Positions 1 through 11,103 are shown, counted from the stretch's first letter. The stretch: 64,000 nt of DNA from Epiperipatus broadwayi (GCA_028023455.1 JAQFVV010012509.1:372001-436000), one strand, 5' to 3'. Numbers and translations: made by a program. Notes: generated by a model not told the origin, from the sequence alone.

Positions 1-950
1 ATGTATCTAATTTCATTAAAAAAGAAACAAATGTTTCATTCCTCTGAAAATAATGCTAATGCAATAATAATTTTTAAATAAGCATTCATAAAAATACAGA
101 AACAAATAATTCACTAATTATTTAAATAAGCATTCATACGCTGATAATTAATATTTCTATATTCCTTTATTATTTACAGAGTCCTATCATTTTAGTTACA
201 GTTCAAATTTAATAAATAAATAAATTAAATTAAACCAAAAGAGAATGCTCTGGAAAATGATAGCAATATTCAATATTTTGAATAAAATATTATATGGGAA
301 TCCTTGCCAAAATAGCATATAAATTCTTTCCACAATAAATAAAAAATAGTTTAAAAGTTCTAACATTTAATTTATCAATAATCTTTCTTAAAATAAAATT
401 TAAATGTGATAAAATAAATAAATTGAAATAAATAAAAATTCTTACAATGCAATAATAATAACTTCAGTAAAAATCTACTGTTGTCATAGATTTGTAAAAC
501 AACAGGTCACTTCCTGAAAATGTTCATGCATTGTTTAGAACAATTTCCCATAATGTAAGTTTCAAGAAGTTTGAAGTATGAAGTCTATGTTATAAAAACC
601 TGAATAAATGATTATTTTAGCAATGCATATTTTTTTGCTTTAATTTGAAAAATAATTAATACTTGCATACACTGAAGAAGGATGATGATGAATGTGTGTA
701 TACAAGTGTAGCAGTCAAGGCTTATATACAGTAAGTCATGTGATAGACAATACAGATATGATTGACAACCAGGTGTTATCTATTAATTAAAATATGTGTT
801 TTAATTAAGCTGAGAAGTCATAGTTTTTTAGTTGTTGAAAAATAACTTTAATTAATTTAAATTGTCTAGACAGTAGACTAAACAATAATTACATATTAAA
901 TCATTATTACATTAAAGATTTTACACTATTTAATGAAATAAAAAAATATT
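1..950. other. AT-rich non-coding flank
   Basis: AT-rich sequence with many short A and T runs. I see no open frame with protein-like composition, no tRNA-like fold and no clear repeat. It ends at the target site of the Gypsy insertion. Confidence 0.6.
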
Positions 951-954
951 GTAT
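951..954. repeat. Target site duplication, left copy
   Basis: GTAT directly precedes the terminal TG of the left LTR. The same four bases follow the terminal CA of the right LTR at 9266-9269. A 4-bp duplication is normal for Ty3/Gypsy integrases and fixes both ends of the element. Confidence 0.85.
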
Positions 955-2829
955 TGTATCCGCCCGGTGGTGCGTGATCGCGCGCTACCTCTCACTCAAT
1001 AACGTCACTATTACGAATCTGCTGTGTTCTTGCGTCCGGGGAATTACATAATGTTCTGTGAAGATAATTTCAAACACATAACACGTACGCTTTATTTATT
1101 TCATACGTAAATTTGGATTGAATCCAAGTAATAGGCGCCAGGAGAACTTTTATAAGAGTCCGCCACGTATGTGCATAAGCTCACTCAACTATATCACAAA
1201 TCATGCCCGTGCATCACTCCAGTCGGAAGCAAGAAACGAACACAGCCAATATTACCCTTCAAACTACATCGAATCTGTGATCTTTCACTCACGATCAATT
1301 ACTTATTATATGAGGGCCCGCCCTATATCCCACAGAACAAATTAATCAAACTTAATTTAATCTAAGAGAACATAACAAACATAAGCATAAATAAAATAAA
1401 ATCCCAACACCAAAATATCAAATGCATTCATTCATATACAAACAAATTTGATCGCTCTAGCACTCATTCCTATTATATAAATTTATGTTGAAATTCCAAG
1501 CAATTAATAACAAAAAATACTAGTTAAATAAATGTTTTATTTAATCTGTTTACTAACAATTAATGCAGGTATATGATCGGCAAGCCGAGATAATTAAATA
1601 TAGATTTCAAGGTGACTTCGCACATATTTTAAAGAATGTTAATCTGTAGGCAAACTTATTTGGTTAGATTCTCGAATCGTTCATTAATGGTCAAGAGTAA
1701 CTTTATCATTTTAGCTTAATGTTTTTTTAATAGTTCTGGTTACTAAAGTTATTTTATTTTGGTGCATAAGTGAATATGACAATTTAAAGATAGCTACCTG
1801 TGGAACGTAGAAAGACGGTAATGGGATCCTGAGCGATGGTTTCTTCTTTAACGAAGCATTCCGGCAATTTGCAAGGTCTCAAAAGCGTGTGTGGTCCTTA
1901 TGTGAAGTTTCTCCGGTGTTACGAGCATCCTATTAGCAATCAGCGGGGCTGGACACAGAGGTCCGGTGGTCAAGCCACGAATTTTATGTTCAGCAATGCA
2001 TCTGTTAGATTTCAAGTCTAATAATAATCAATAATAGTCTAATTCAATCTCCTCTTGAAAAGTGCTGTCCGGCCTTTTTGATCTCTTCCTTCCCGCCCTC
2101 ACACCTTGAATTTTTCTCATCCAATCACTCCCATGCACCTGTGAGTCCCTTCATCTTATAAGTCCATCGAGTGTTAATTCAATTCCGTGATTTCTGGGAT
2201 CGTTTACACCACTTTGGAATTTAGCTCAATTTGACCATTTTTTTCAGGTATTGTTTCACTGGAGACAGAAGTCAGAGTGGTACAATAGCAGTGTACACTT
2301 TTTCTCACCTCTGTTTCTAAATTTGGCTTGTTTTATCTAGGCGTACCAGCACATATCCTGCCTATTGTTTCAATTTCTCTAATTTTACATTTACTAATTA
2401 CCCTATTTAAAATAATTTTAGATCGCTTGGAATTTCAGAACATCTTGCAAATTAATTTATTCATTTTCCCCTTTTGTTCAAAATGATTCAAATGATTTAA
2501 TAAAAGTTAAACTTGCGTTCAATCATTCCTCTCTCTTTAATTAATTAAAAATGCAAAAGAAACTACAACTAATGATTATAGATTTATTCTTAACAAACAA
2601 ACACAAAATAAAAAAAAAAAAACTCTTTTACTTTTTTATTTCAATAAATTTGACAGGTACTCTTATATAGCTGCGATCATGCTTTAGAAATGGCTGTTTC
2701 TCGTTTATTATTAAAGCAAGACCGCTTTTTTAAAAGTTTTGTTCCTGTCATTCATTTCGTCAACTGATTATAGTTTAACATAACCTCATATGCCTGGGTT
2801 CAAATCCCATGTAACGCTATTCCGTTACA
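955..2829 (-). repeat. 3' LTR of the Gypsy element
   Basis: A 1875-bp direct copy of 7387-9265, running from TGTATCC to GTTACA on the plus strand, with TG...CA termini. On the element's strand it starts TGTAAC and ends GATACA. It holds no protein-coding frame. Short plus-strand open frames inside it are antisense to the element and are not conserved between the two LTRs. Confidence 0.93.
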
Positions 2830-2842
2830 TATCTCCCCGTCC
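2830..2842 (-). promoter_or_regulatory. Polypurine tract (plus-strand primer)
   Basis: Directly inside the 3' LTR the minus strand reads a purine-rich GGACGGGGAGATA. Position and composition fit the tract that primes second-strand DNA synthesis. The exact primer ends cannot be read from sequence. Confidence 0.6.
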
Positions 2843-2894
2843 GGTGTAGAGTAAAATCCGAGGTTGCGGGTTTTAGCTCTGAGAAGGAGCCAAG

Positions 2895-4676
2895 TTATTT
2901 GGCCCTCTTCAGTACCCTTGCATTGAAAGTCCCCTTAATCATTTTTCCTCGTGCCAGTACAAAGGCATTATTCCTGTATGCCCTGACGATCTCGTAGGGG
3001 CCATCATAGAGGTCAAGGAACTTCTTAAATATGTTCTTAAATATGTTCTGGTCTGGCCGACTGACTGGATTTGATCTTACCATAACTCTGTCTCCCACAG
3101 TGAAGGTGTTTTGGGTTGGCCTATCGGTCCACCTTCGCTTTTCCCCCATATGTTCTAACCTCCGTAATGCTACCTGGTTATCATGTTTTCGGTCCACTCT
3201 CCCTGTCCGGATCGCAGGTCTATCATCGTAAGGATACGGTATCGGGCGTCCGTAATGAAGTAGACTTGGTTCCAGCCCGGTGGACTCATTTTTTGAGGTA
3301 TTGATCATATCAACGATCCGGGGAATTTCCCGAACCCATTTCCGATGATCTCCTGCAGTATACACATGGAATAGCCGCCCCAACTCACACATAACCCGCT
3401 CGCATGGGTTGCTTTGCAGATTCCGGATAGACGTCATATGATGTTTGACCCCAATTCGGTTCACCCATTGTCTCCACATCTTTGATACAAAGGGCGTACC
3501 ATGATCTGATAAAATGCACTTAGGCTTCCCGATGACGGGAAACTGTTTGGTTTCCAACAGTTTGATGGTCTGGTTCGCATTTGCCCGGGCCATAGGGTAC
3601 GCCGCGACCATTTTGGAGCACAAATCATAAGTAACCAGTAAATATATCTTCCCCCCAAACATTGGCAATGGGCCGTAGTAATCAATAGCCAAAGTGTGGT
3701 TTGGCTCCTGGACGATAATCGGTATCAGCGATCCTTCATTTGATCGGTTTAATGGTTTTGTCCTCGCACAGACCTCACACTTCCGGAGTCTTCTGGCAAT
3801 GTCTTGGGACATCCCTGGCCAATAAAACCAATTACTAAGGTACCCCTCAGTCTTGCTGGTTCCGTAATGGCCACGTTCCTGATGTGTCTTATCCACCAGT
3901 TGATCCCACATTCTCTTCGGTATTACGATACGGGTTTGTTTCCCATTCCCGGTTTTCCTTTGGACTATCCCTTCCAGCATGATGCATCGGTCCCGATACT
4001 TCCATAACTGACCCCCAGTCTCTTCCTTTTTTTGATCTACCCCCGCATTTCGCTTCCTTTCACGTATGTATCGGATTATTTGTTGACACTCTTCGTCCCC
4101 TTCCTGGCCCCTCCGAATGTTGTTCGCACTAAACTCACCCTCTTTGCTTCGCCGGGTAGTAGCGGCAATGTACGAAAATTCCTCAGCCTCAACATTTGGC
4201 TGTTGTCCCACAGGGTAACGGCTCAGCGCATCCGCAACCACATTATCCTTCCCTTTGCAATATTCCACTTCGTACTGGAACTCCTGCAGGGCTAGGCTCC
4301 ACCTCTCTAATCTATTATTTGTCAAAAAACTTTTATTAAGGAATTCGAGGCTCCGATGGTCGGTGATTACTTTCACTTTGGATCCGACCAGGTATTGTCT
4401 GAATTTTTTGAAAGCCCATACTATGGCGAGGGCTTCCCATTCTGTGACCGTGTATCTCCGTTCAGGGTCCTTGAGTAGTTGGCTGATGAAGGCCAACACC
4501 CTTTGTTCACCATCCAGTCCCTTTTGGTACAAAGTTGCTCCTAACCCGATGTCGCTACTGTCGGTCTGTACCCAAAATGTCTGGTCGAAGTCCGGGTACG
4601 CTAACATGGTCTGTTTTAAAAGTCCTTCTTTCACCCTCTGGAAGCTCCGTTCTCTTTTCTCATCCCATACCCACAC
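2895..4676 (-). pseudogene. pol: Gypsy pol: RNase H and integrase
   Basis: The 593-codon C-terminal part of the polyprotein, open from an in-frame TAA at 4677-4679; the first codon is GTG, so this is a stop-separated continuation and not a separate gene. RNase H lies at about residues 30-155, with acidic residues in TDSS (38-41), in TEWEA (79-83), in TDHRS (105-109) and D149 of ADALSRYP. Integrase follows: an HHCC zinc finger (H265, H270, C300, C303) and then catalytic D332 (IDYYGP), D391 (LSDHGT) and E426 (NPCERV). The D-to-E spacing is 34 residues, one fewer than the usual 35. There is no chromodomain after the core; it ends with the short basic tail usual in this group. The enzyme would remove the RNA strand and insert the cDNA into the genome. 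Confidence 0.9.
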
Positions 4677-5387
4677 TTACTCCTTTCTTAATAATTGTAG
4701 TAGGGGTTCCATATCGTGGGAGAAGTTTTCATAAAATTTGTTGTAGAACGTGCACATCCCGAGGAATGCTTTAATATCTTTTCTCTTTTTCGGAACTGGA
4801 AATTCTTGGATGGCCTGAATCTTCTCGGGGATAGGCCGTATCCCATCCTGGCTTATGATGTGTCCCAAGAACTTAACTTCCTGGGTCACAAAGTGGCTTT
4901 TCTTTAGGTTTATTTTTATTCCCTTCTGTTCGCATTCATGGAGCAACATTTCTAAGTGCTGACAATGCTCCTCTATGTCCCCAGATGCTATGATGATATC
5001 ATCTACGTACATGGTGACAAATTTCTTGACTTCATCTAATAGGGTTTGGTCCATGCACTGCACTAAACCTGCCCCACTATTCCTTAATCCGAAAGGCACG
5101 CGATTAAACTGGTACGCCCGTCCGTTATATTTGAATGCAGTGTATTTCCGATCATCCGGATGGAGGCTCATTTGCCAGTAACTATTTGTCAAATCCACAG
5201 TGGAAAAAATTCTCTTGTTTTGAAATCTATACATAAGTTCGCTCATGATGGGTGGAGCATTTGTATCCGGAATTGTCACCCTGTTCAGTTGTCTCGCATC
5301 GAGGCACAATCGGATCGATCCGTCACCTTTTTTTACGGCTAAGATTGGGTTGTTGTATGGTGAAGTACACTTTGAAATAACCCCCAC
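4677..5387 (-). pseudogene. pol: Gypsy pol: reverse transcriptase core
   Basis: A 236-codon segment carrying the RT fingers and palm: LCLDARQLN (about residues 27-35), FSTVDLTNSYWQM with catalytic D85, FGLRNSGAG (about 99-107) and the YVDD box (127-130). The later GHIISQDGI and AFLGMCTFYNKF motifs precede the RT connection region. It ends at TAA (4677-4679), immediately before the RNase H segment in the same frame, so that stop is a nonsense mutation and not a natural end. At its start the frame differs from the upstream segment. The break coincides with a five-G run at 5381-5385, where a one-base change explains it; an assembly error is also possible. RT copies the element RNA into cDNA. Confidence 0.9.
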
Positions 5388-5869
5388 TCTATCATCTGCT
5401 CCAGCTGAGTTTCGATCTCCTTCCGGTATTGGAAAGGTATTGGATACGTTCTCGTTTGATATGGTTTGTTGGTGTTCAACCAGATCCGGTGTTCGTACCC
5501 ATTGATTACTCCCGGCTTGTTCGAGAAAACACTCTCATAGGTCTCCAGTATTCCTTGAATCTTCTCTCTTTGCCCTTTACTTGGTCCCGTCATTTCATCA
5601 ACTCTTTTCTCGATCACCCCCTTTACCATGATGCACTGCAGTTTCTTCTGCCCTTTTGGCTCTCTATTCATGGTTCCCCCAAAGGGCATGGTGACTCTCC
5701 CAATTCTTGCTTGTCCGGTCTCGAAATCGATGCTACATTTTGCCATCCTCATGAAGTCAGACCCTAACACCAAGTCATGTATCAGCCCCTCAAGTATTAG
5801 CACAATCTGGGTGAATTCCTGCCCTGCGATAACTATGTTCGCCCACACCTGTTTGGTCTGTATCTTTGC
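5381..5869 (-). pseudogene. pol: Gypsy pol: protease end and RT N-terminus
   Basis: An open segment from after the TGA at 5870-5872 to the G-run slip near 5381. Its first part ends the retropepsin domain with LVLGSDFM (about residues 27-34 from the Met at 5848), the usual C-terminal motif of retroviral-type proteases. The rest is the linker and RT N-terminus, with PIPFQYRKEIETQLEQM leading up to the fingers. The frame equals that of the upstream Gag/protease segments but is one base off from the RT core. The last 13 codons of the nominal frame, beyond 5381, are out of frame with the RT homology and should be ignored. Confidence 0.8.
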
Positions 5870-6289
5870 TCATTTCCCATTGGCCAGTATGATCTGGGTC
5901 CCTTTCAACGGTAGGATTTTCATTTCTGTTGGCCCTTGGGCAATCCTGTCGAAGGTTTCCTGAGCCATTACAGTCACCTGACTCCCTGTATCCAGCAGCG
6001 CCCTTGCATGAACCCCTTGGATTGATACCTCGATCTTTGAGCACTCTTGTTTTCCCCGAGGCCCTTCCCCCCTTTCATCCTGTGTTATATTAGCTATCCT
6101 AATTTCATCCTTCCCTTCTTTGACAAAGTAGTCATCATTTTCGGCCGCATCCAACACCTCCAATATTCGTTTTATTTCAGTTTCCCCTTCAATAATTCGT
6201 CTGATCTCCCTGGGCAGGTTGCGCCCTGCTATCCTAATTTTCCGCTCTTCCGGTACTTGGTATTCGTTTATTTTTCTTAATCTCGCCAT
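5870..6289 (-). pseudogene. gag-pro: Gypsy Gag C-terminus and retropepsin active site
   Basis: A 139-codon segment. The first 80 residues are charged and helix-prone, and I see no CCHC zinc knuckle. Then comes the aspartic protease active site ALLDTGSQ with catalytic D100. The segment ends at TGA (5870-5872), inside the protease domain, so that stop would destroy the protease. It is in frame with the Gag segment upstream, from which it is separated by another TGA (6293-6295) and one codon. The protease would cleave the polyprotein. Confidence 0.82.
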
Positions 6290-6292
6290 CTG

Positions 6293-6613
6293 TCACTGTA
6301 TAAAAGTACTGTACGTCTCATCCTCATCCCTTTTGCTTTGTTCGATTGCCCACTTTTCCCTTTCTTGTTGGGCTAGTCCCCAATATCTTCCCATTATGGC
6401 TCTTTGGTATTCTTCGAATGTTTCTGGTTTCTCTTTCATCGCCTCCCACCATTCCATTGCTTCCCCTTGGATGTGGCTGCATGCAATAGCTATCTTCGAT
6501 TCTTCGCTAAACTGCCTGCATGAGAACAACCTCTTCAGACTTTCCACATGTCGACATGGGCTTTCGTCTGCCTTCCCTTCGAACTGTTCGAGTTTAATCC
6601 ACTTTCCCTCCAT
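6293..6613 (-). pseudogene. gag: Gypsy Gag-like N-terminal segment
   Basis: A 106-residue segment starting at the ATG at 6613-6611, the first plausible start after the leader. It resembles the short capsid-like Gag of Gypsy elements: an aromatic patch AMEWWEAM, then YQRAIMGRYWG and a charged helical stretch, the usual retrotransposon-gag arrangement. It ends at TGA (6293-6295) and the same frame continues into the protease segment. That stop could be a natural Gag boundary suppressed at low level, or a mutation; the second TGA inside the protease favours mutation. Gag would form the particle in which reverse transcription occurs. Confidence 0.72.
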
Positions 6614-7368
6614 TCTGTTTGATGCCCAATTTGTAATTAATTATAATAATCCGCGGCTCGATACCTACTACTCCGTGGGTCCCACTGACTGTCTTATCCT
6701 ATCCTCAGATGCTCCTTGCCCTTCAAAATTCCCACAGCTCCTGTTCTTCCTCCAATTTGGTTTCTATCGCTCATACTATCCCAGGTCCCTCTGTTCCCTC
6801 CATTTCCATTCAGCAGCTATCGATTATATGTGCGGCTATATCTATTCTATGGTTATATGCGTCCTTATATATATACGCTATGTTGACCTCTTTCTTTAGC
6901 CCCCTTTTCTTTTAAGTAAAACACAAAACTCCTAACAAGATCCCAGTTACAGTACTTCCTTTGTGCAAGAATATAAATACGTCTTTTAACAATGTATATA
7001 TATTTTTTTTTTATTTGCGCTTAAATTATTTACATTTAATTTTAACATAGAAATTAATTTATGAATTTGCTTCCTTTTAATATACGATCTTTCTTCCACG
7101 GAATCCCGCTATTCCACAGCCTTCTACAACTATTAAGTATACTCGGATGCTTGATTATTTTAGTGCTAATAAGAGAACTAAATCCCTTTCCCACTCCCTT
7201 AAGCAACGTTTAATGATTTTATTTTATGGTGATTCCGAAAATTTCCCCCCGCTTTAATCGATAATTTATTCTGTAATTACGAGCGCCCTCTCTTTTAGAT
7301 TTGCTTTCGTTGTTAGAAACGTCAGCTGTATCCATGTCGGTTCCACCACTTGAAACAATAGTTTCACG
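6614..7368 (-). other. Gypsy untranslated leader
   Basis: About 750 bp between the PBS and the first Gag ATG on the element's strand. I see no coding frame on that strand. A leader of this kind normally holds packaging signals, but none can be identified by eye. Confidence 0.6.
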
Positions 7369-7384
7369 CCATGTTGACGCGCCA
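7369..7384 (-). promoter_or_regulatory. Primer binding site
   Basis: Two bases inside the 5' LTR the minus strand reads TGGCGCGTCAACATGG. It begins with TGG, the complement of the tRNA CCA end, as expected for a minus-strand primer site. The TGGCGC start and the CAAC and TGG blocks resemble a lysine-tRNA type site with mismatches. I infer the tRNA identity only weakly. Confidence 0.6.
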
Positions 7385-7386
7385 AA

Positions 7387-9265
7387 TGTATCCGCCCGGT
7401 GGTGCGTGATCGCGCGCTACCTCTCACTCAATAACGTCACTATTACGAATCTGCTGTGTTCTTGCGTCCGGGGAATTACATAATGTTCTGTGAAGATAAT
7501 TTCAAACACATATACACGTACGCTTTATTTATTTCATACGTAAATTCGGATTGAATCCAAGTAATAGGCGCCAGGAGAACTTTTATAAGAGTCCGCCACG
7601 TATGTGCCTAAGCTCACTCAACTATATCACAAAACATGCCCGTGCATCACTCCAGTCGGAAGCAAGAAACGAACACAGCCAATATCACCCTTCAAACTAC
7701 ATCGAATCTGTGATCTTTCACTCACGATCAATTACTTATTATATGAGGGCCCGCCCTATATCCCACAGAACAAATTAATCAAACTTAATTTAATCTAAGA
7801 GAACATAACAAACATAAGCATAAATAAAATAAAATCCCAACACCAAAATATCAAATGCATTCATTCATATACAAACAAATTTGATCGCTCTAGCACTCAT
7901 TCCTATTATATAAATTTATGTTGAAATTCCAAGCAATTAATAACAAAAAATACTAGTTAAATAAATGTTTTATTTAATCTGTTTACTAACAATTAATGCA
8001 GGTATATGATCGGCAAGCCGAGATAATTAAATATAGATTTCAAGGTGACTTCGCACATATTTTAAAGAATGTTAATCTGTAGGCAAACTTATTTGGTTAG
8101 ATTCTCGAATCGTTCATTAATGGTCAAGAGTAACTTTATCATTTTAGCTTAATGTTTTTTTAATAGTTCTGGTTACTAAAGTTATTTTATTTTGGTGCAT
8201 AAGTGAATACGACAATTTAAAGATAGCTGCCTGTGGAACGTAGAAAGACGGTAATGGGATCCTGAGCGATGGTTTCTTCTTTAACGAAGCATTCCGGCAA
8301 TTTGCAAGGTCTCAAAAGCGTGTGTGGTCCTTATGTGAAGTTTCTCCGGTGTTACGAGCATCCTATTAGCAATCAGCGGGGCTGGACATGGAGGTCCGGT
8401 GGTCAAGCTGCGAATTTTATGTTCAGCAAACATCTGTTAGATTTCAATAGTCTAATAATAATCAATAATAGTCTAATTCAATCTCCTCTTGAAAAGCACT
8501 GTCCGGCCTTTTTGATCTCTTCCTTCCCGCCCTCACACCTTGAATTTTTCTCATCCAATCACTCCCATGCACCTGTGAGTCCCTTCATCTTATAAGTCCA
8601 TCGAGTGTTAATTCAATTCCGTGATTTCTGGGATCGTTTACACCACTTTGGAATTTAGCTCAATTTGACCATTTTTTTCAGGTATTGTTTCGCTGGAGAC
8701 AGAAGTCTGAGTGGTACAATAGCAGTGTACACTTTTTCTCACCTCTGTTTCTAAATTTGGCTTGTTTTATCTAGGCGTACCAGCACATATCCTGCCTATT
8801 GTTTCAATTTCTCTAATTTTACATTTACTAATTACCCCTATTTAAAATAATTTTAGATCGCTTGGAATTTCAGAACATCTTGCAAATTAATTTATTCATT
8901 TTCCCCTTTTGTTCAAAATGATTCAAATGATTTAATAAAAGTTAAACTTGCGTTCAATCATTCCTCTCTCTTTAATTAATTAAAAATGCAAAAAAAACTA
9001 CAACTAATGATTATAGATTTATTCTTAACAAACAAACACAAAATAATAAAAAAAAAAACTCTTTTACTTTTTTATTTCAATAAATTTGACAGGTACTCTT
9101 ATATAGCTGTGATCATGCTTTAGAAACAGCTGTTTCTCATTTATTATTAAAGCAAGACCGCTTTTTTAAAAGTTTTGTTCCTGTCATTCATTTCGTCAAC
9201 TGATTATAGTTTAACATAACCTCATATGCCTGGGTTCAAATCCCATGTAACGCTATTCCGTTACA
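7387..9265 (-). repeat. 5' LTR of the Gypsy element
   Basis: A 1879-bp partner of 955-2829 with about 20 differences, several of them short indels. On the element's strand it would carry the promoter. I cannot place TATA or poly(A) sites with confidence. Near its right end the plus strand contains GGGTTCAAATCCC, a tRNA T-arm-like (B-box-like) sequence that is antisense to the element and present in both LTRs. Confidence 0.93.
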
Positions 9266-9269
9266 GTAT
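9266..9269. repeat. Target site duplication, right copy
   Basis: GTAT immediately after the terminal CA of the 5' LTR, matching 951-954. Confidence 0.85.
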
Positions 9270-9714
9270 CAATAAAATAAGAAGAATATTTATTTAAGTA
9301 TCTTTTTGTAAGATCTCAGAACATTATTTATACTATCTTTTAAAAATAGATGTATTTAAAATATTAACTATTTAAATTAACTTTGAACGTTATTACTTTT
9401 GAACAAAAAGTATTTTTAAATAATTACTGGCATGCACACTCACACATAAATAAAATAACTATTGGTTTAAAATTTATTGATTAAAACTTTAAAATTTTGT
9501 AGACTAAAAACAAAATTATAATACTACTAAATTTAACATTTATAAACTGTACTTTTAAATAAACTAGCTTAAATATCTTAAACTAATAAAAGATGCAATA
9601 ATTAAGAATATTTTAACTCTTCTACTAAGTTATCCTTTAAATAAGTAATATTTTATGATTAGGCACTTGTATACAAAGAAGTTAAATTAACAAGATTAAA
9701 AGTTATTGAAATAC
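9270..9714. other. AT-rich non-coding
   Basis: AT-rich sequence between the Gypsy insertion and the 9.7-kb foldback element. No gene or repeat seen. Confidence 0.55.
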
Positions 9715-9906
9715 ACTGATATAAGGCTAAGATGTGAAATGTTGGACTATTTCCATCATTTATGAATGAATGTTGAATGTATAGAAATTTTTAAACTTTA
9801 TTTAAACTTTCAAATACAAACATTCACTCATAAATGATGGAAATAGTCCAACATATCACATCTTATAATATACCATCATTACAAACCTTCAGACTGATAT
9901 AAGGCT
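9715..9906. mobile_element. Foldback element with 14-bp flanking duplication
   Basis: Arms of about 45 bp (from 9729 and ending 9864) form an imperfect hairpin; the left arm holds GTTGGACTATTTCCATCAT and the right arm its reverse complement. The loop is AT-rich. The 14-bp sequence ACTGATATAAGGCT occurs directly at 9715-9728 and again at 9893-9906, as a target duplication would. The inserted unit is then 9729-9892, 164 bp. A diverged relative is at 20738-20930. The class is uncertain: a 14-bp duplication fits target-primed retroposition better than most DNA transposases. Confidence 0.6.
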
Positions 9907-11103
9907 GTTTTAAATTAATAATGACTTATCATAGCAACTATAACATAATTAAATAAATCACAATGTCCTATAATTACCATTACTGTAATAACTTTTATTG
10001 TACTATATTTTTTGTTTGTTTAAATAATTATATTGTATAGAAATTTTGCTCTGAGTTGTAATTTTCAAATGGATTACCTTTAAGTGCATACGTTTTAACA
10101 TATTGAACAAGCAAATTGTTTAATGAAGATGCTTCTGGAACCAATTAAATTGATTGTACTTGACTCACCATATATATAATTTATCATGTGATCACTATGT
10201 TATTAATACTGAAACTTAATATATATGATTTCACTAGCAAGTTCTAGTAAACAAATATATACACTGAATATTTTTTATAATATTTAATTTTAATAATGTA
10301 ATAAACTGATAATCTATCATATATATAAGCCGATAGCAAACATCATACTAGATTACTAATTAATTTAATCAAGTGGAAAACAGACTAAATAATATTATTG
10401 AAAATGACACTTCTGAAACCGATTAATAATTGATTTGGAAAAAAGTTAAAGTTCACGTGTATAGTGAAGTAATAAAATACAGTCATCGCAAACATATTTG
10501 CCAAATTATAAAATGAAAATTCCTTATTCTTAATATCTGTTTTATTACTTTTTTAAAATTCTCGGCATTTAAATTAAAGGTTGAAAAAAAATATTGAAAC
10601 ATTATTATTATTTTTTATTTTTTTTAAAAAAAAACTGTTTATTCATTTATTTATTTACTGAATTTGAATGGATCAAAAGGAAAAAAAATTGAAAGTTTGC
10701 CTTTTTTTTTTTAATTCATGAAAAAAAGTACAACACGTGCACAATTATATATATCAATAGCAAATCTTTTAGAGTAGATTATAAAAGATGTTTTAGTTTA
10801 AGAATAAATGTTTATTTTTTAATTGGAGTGGTCCATGTTAGCTTTTCTTATAGAATTTCTTTATTTTTAGAAATCTATTCAAAAGGTAATCTCCGCCCCA
10901 TGAAGTTCACAATCAAGATCTAAAGTTTCTAAAAAGTAAAAAAAAAAGGTGTACTGAACGGAACTATTGTACTCATTCTGCCATTCTGGTGTTTAAAGGG
11001 CAATTGATACTCCCTCACCCAAATAGTTGCGTAAGAATGTATTCATAACACTGTTGCTGTTGTTTTTAAAGATCTATAAAAGTTTTTAAATATATTAAAT
11101 AAC
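9907..11103. other. AT-rich non-coding
   Basis: Long AT-rich tract with homopolymer runs near 10.6-10.7 kb. No coding-like frame or RNA-like fold recognised. Confidence 0.55.

Larger units (their letters stand above)
955..9265 (-). mobile_element. Ty3/Gypsy LTR retrotransposon, broken frame
   Basis: An 8.3-kb element read on the minus strand: 5' LTR (7387-9265), PBS, leader, Gag-protease-RT-RNase H-integrase, purine tract, 3' LTR (955-2829). The order RT, RNase H, integrase places it in Ty3/Gypsy rather than Copia. Only about 65 bp separate the integrase stop from the purine tract, so there is no envelope gene. The coding frame is one reading frame except for stops at 6293, 5870 and 4677 and a one-base slip at a G run (5381-5385). 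The LTRs are long and differ at only about 20 places, so the insertion is fairly young. The coding part is visibly GC-richer than its surroundings. As it stands it should not yield a full polyprotein. Confidence 0.93.

Noticed and set aside
955-2829. Short plus-strand open frames in both LTRs (near 1118-1365 and 1836-2021, and their partners at 7551-7798 and 8269-8595).
   Set aside because: They are antisense to the element, differ in length between the two LTRs because of indels, and have no protein-like motifs.
3031-6899. Many plus-strand open frames opposite Gypsy pol and gag.
   Set aside because: They are mirror frames of a GC-richer coding region; the minus strand carries the recognisable domains.
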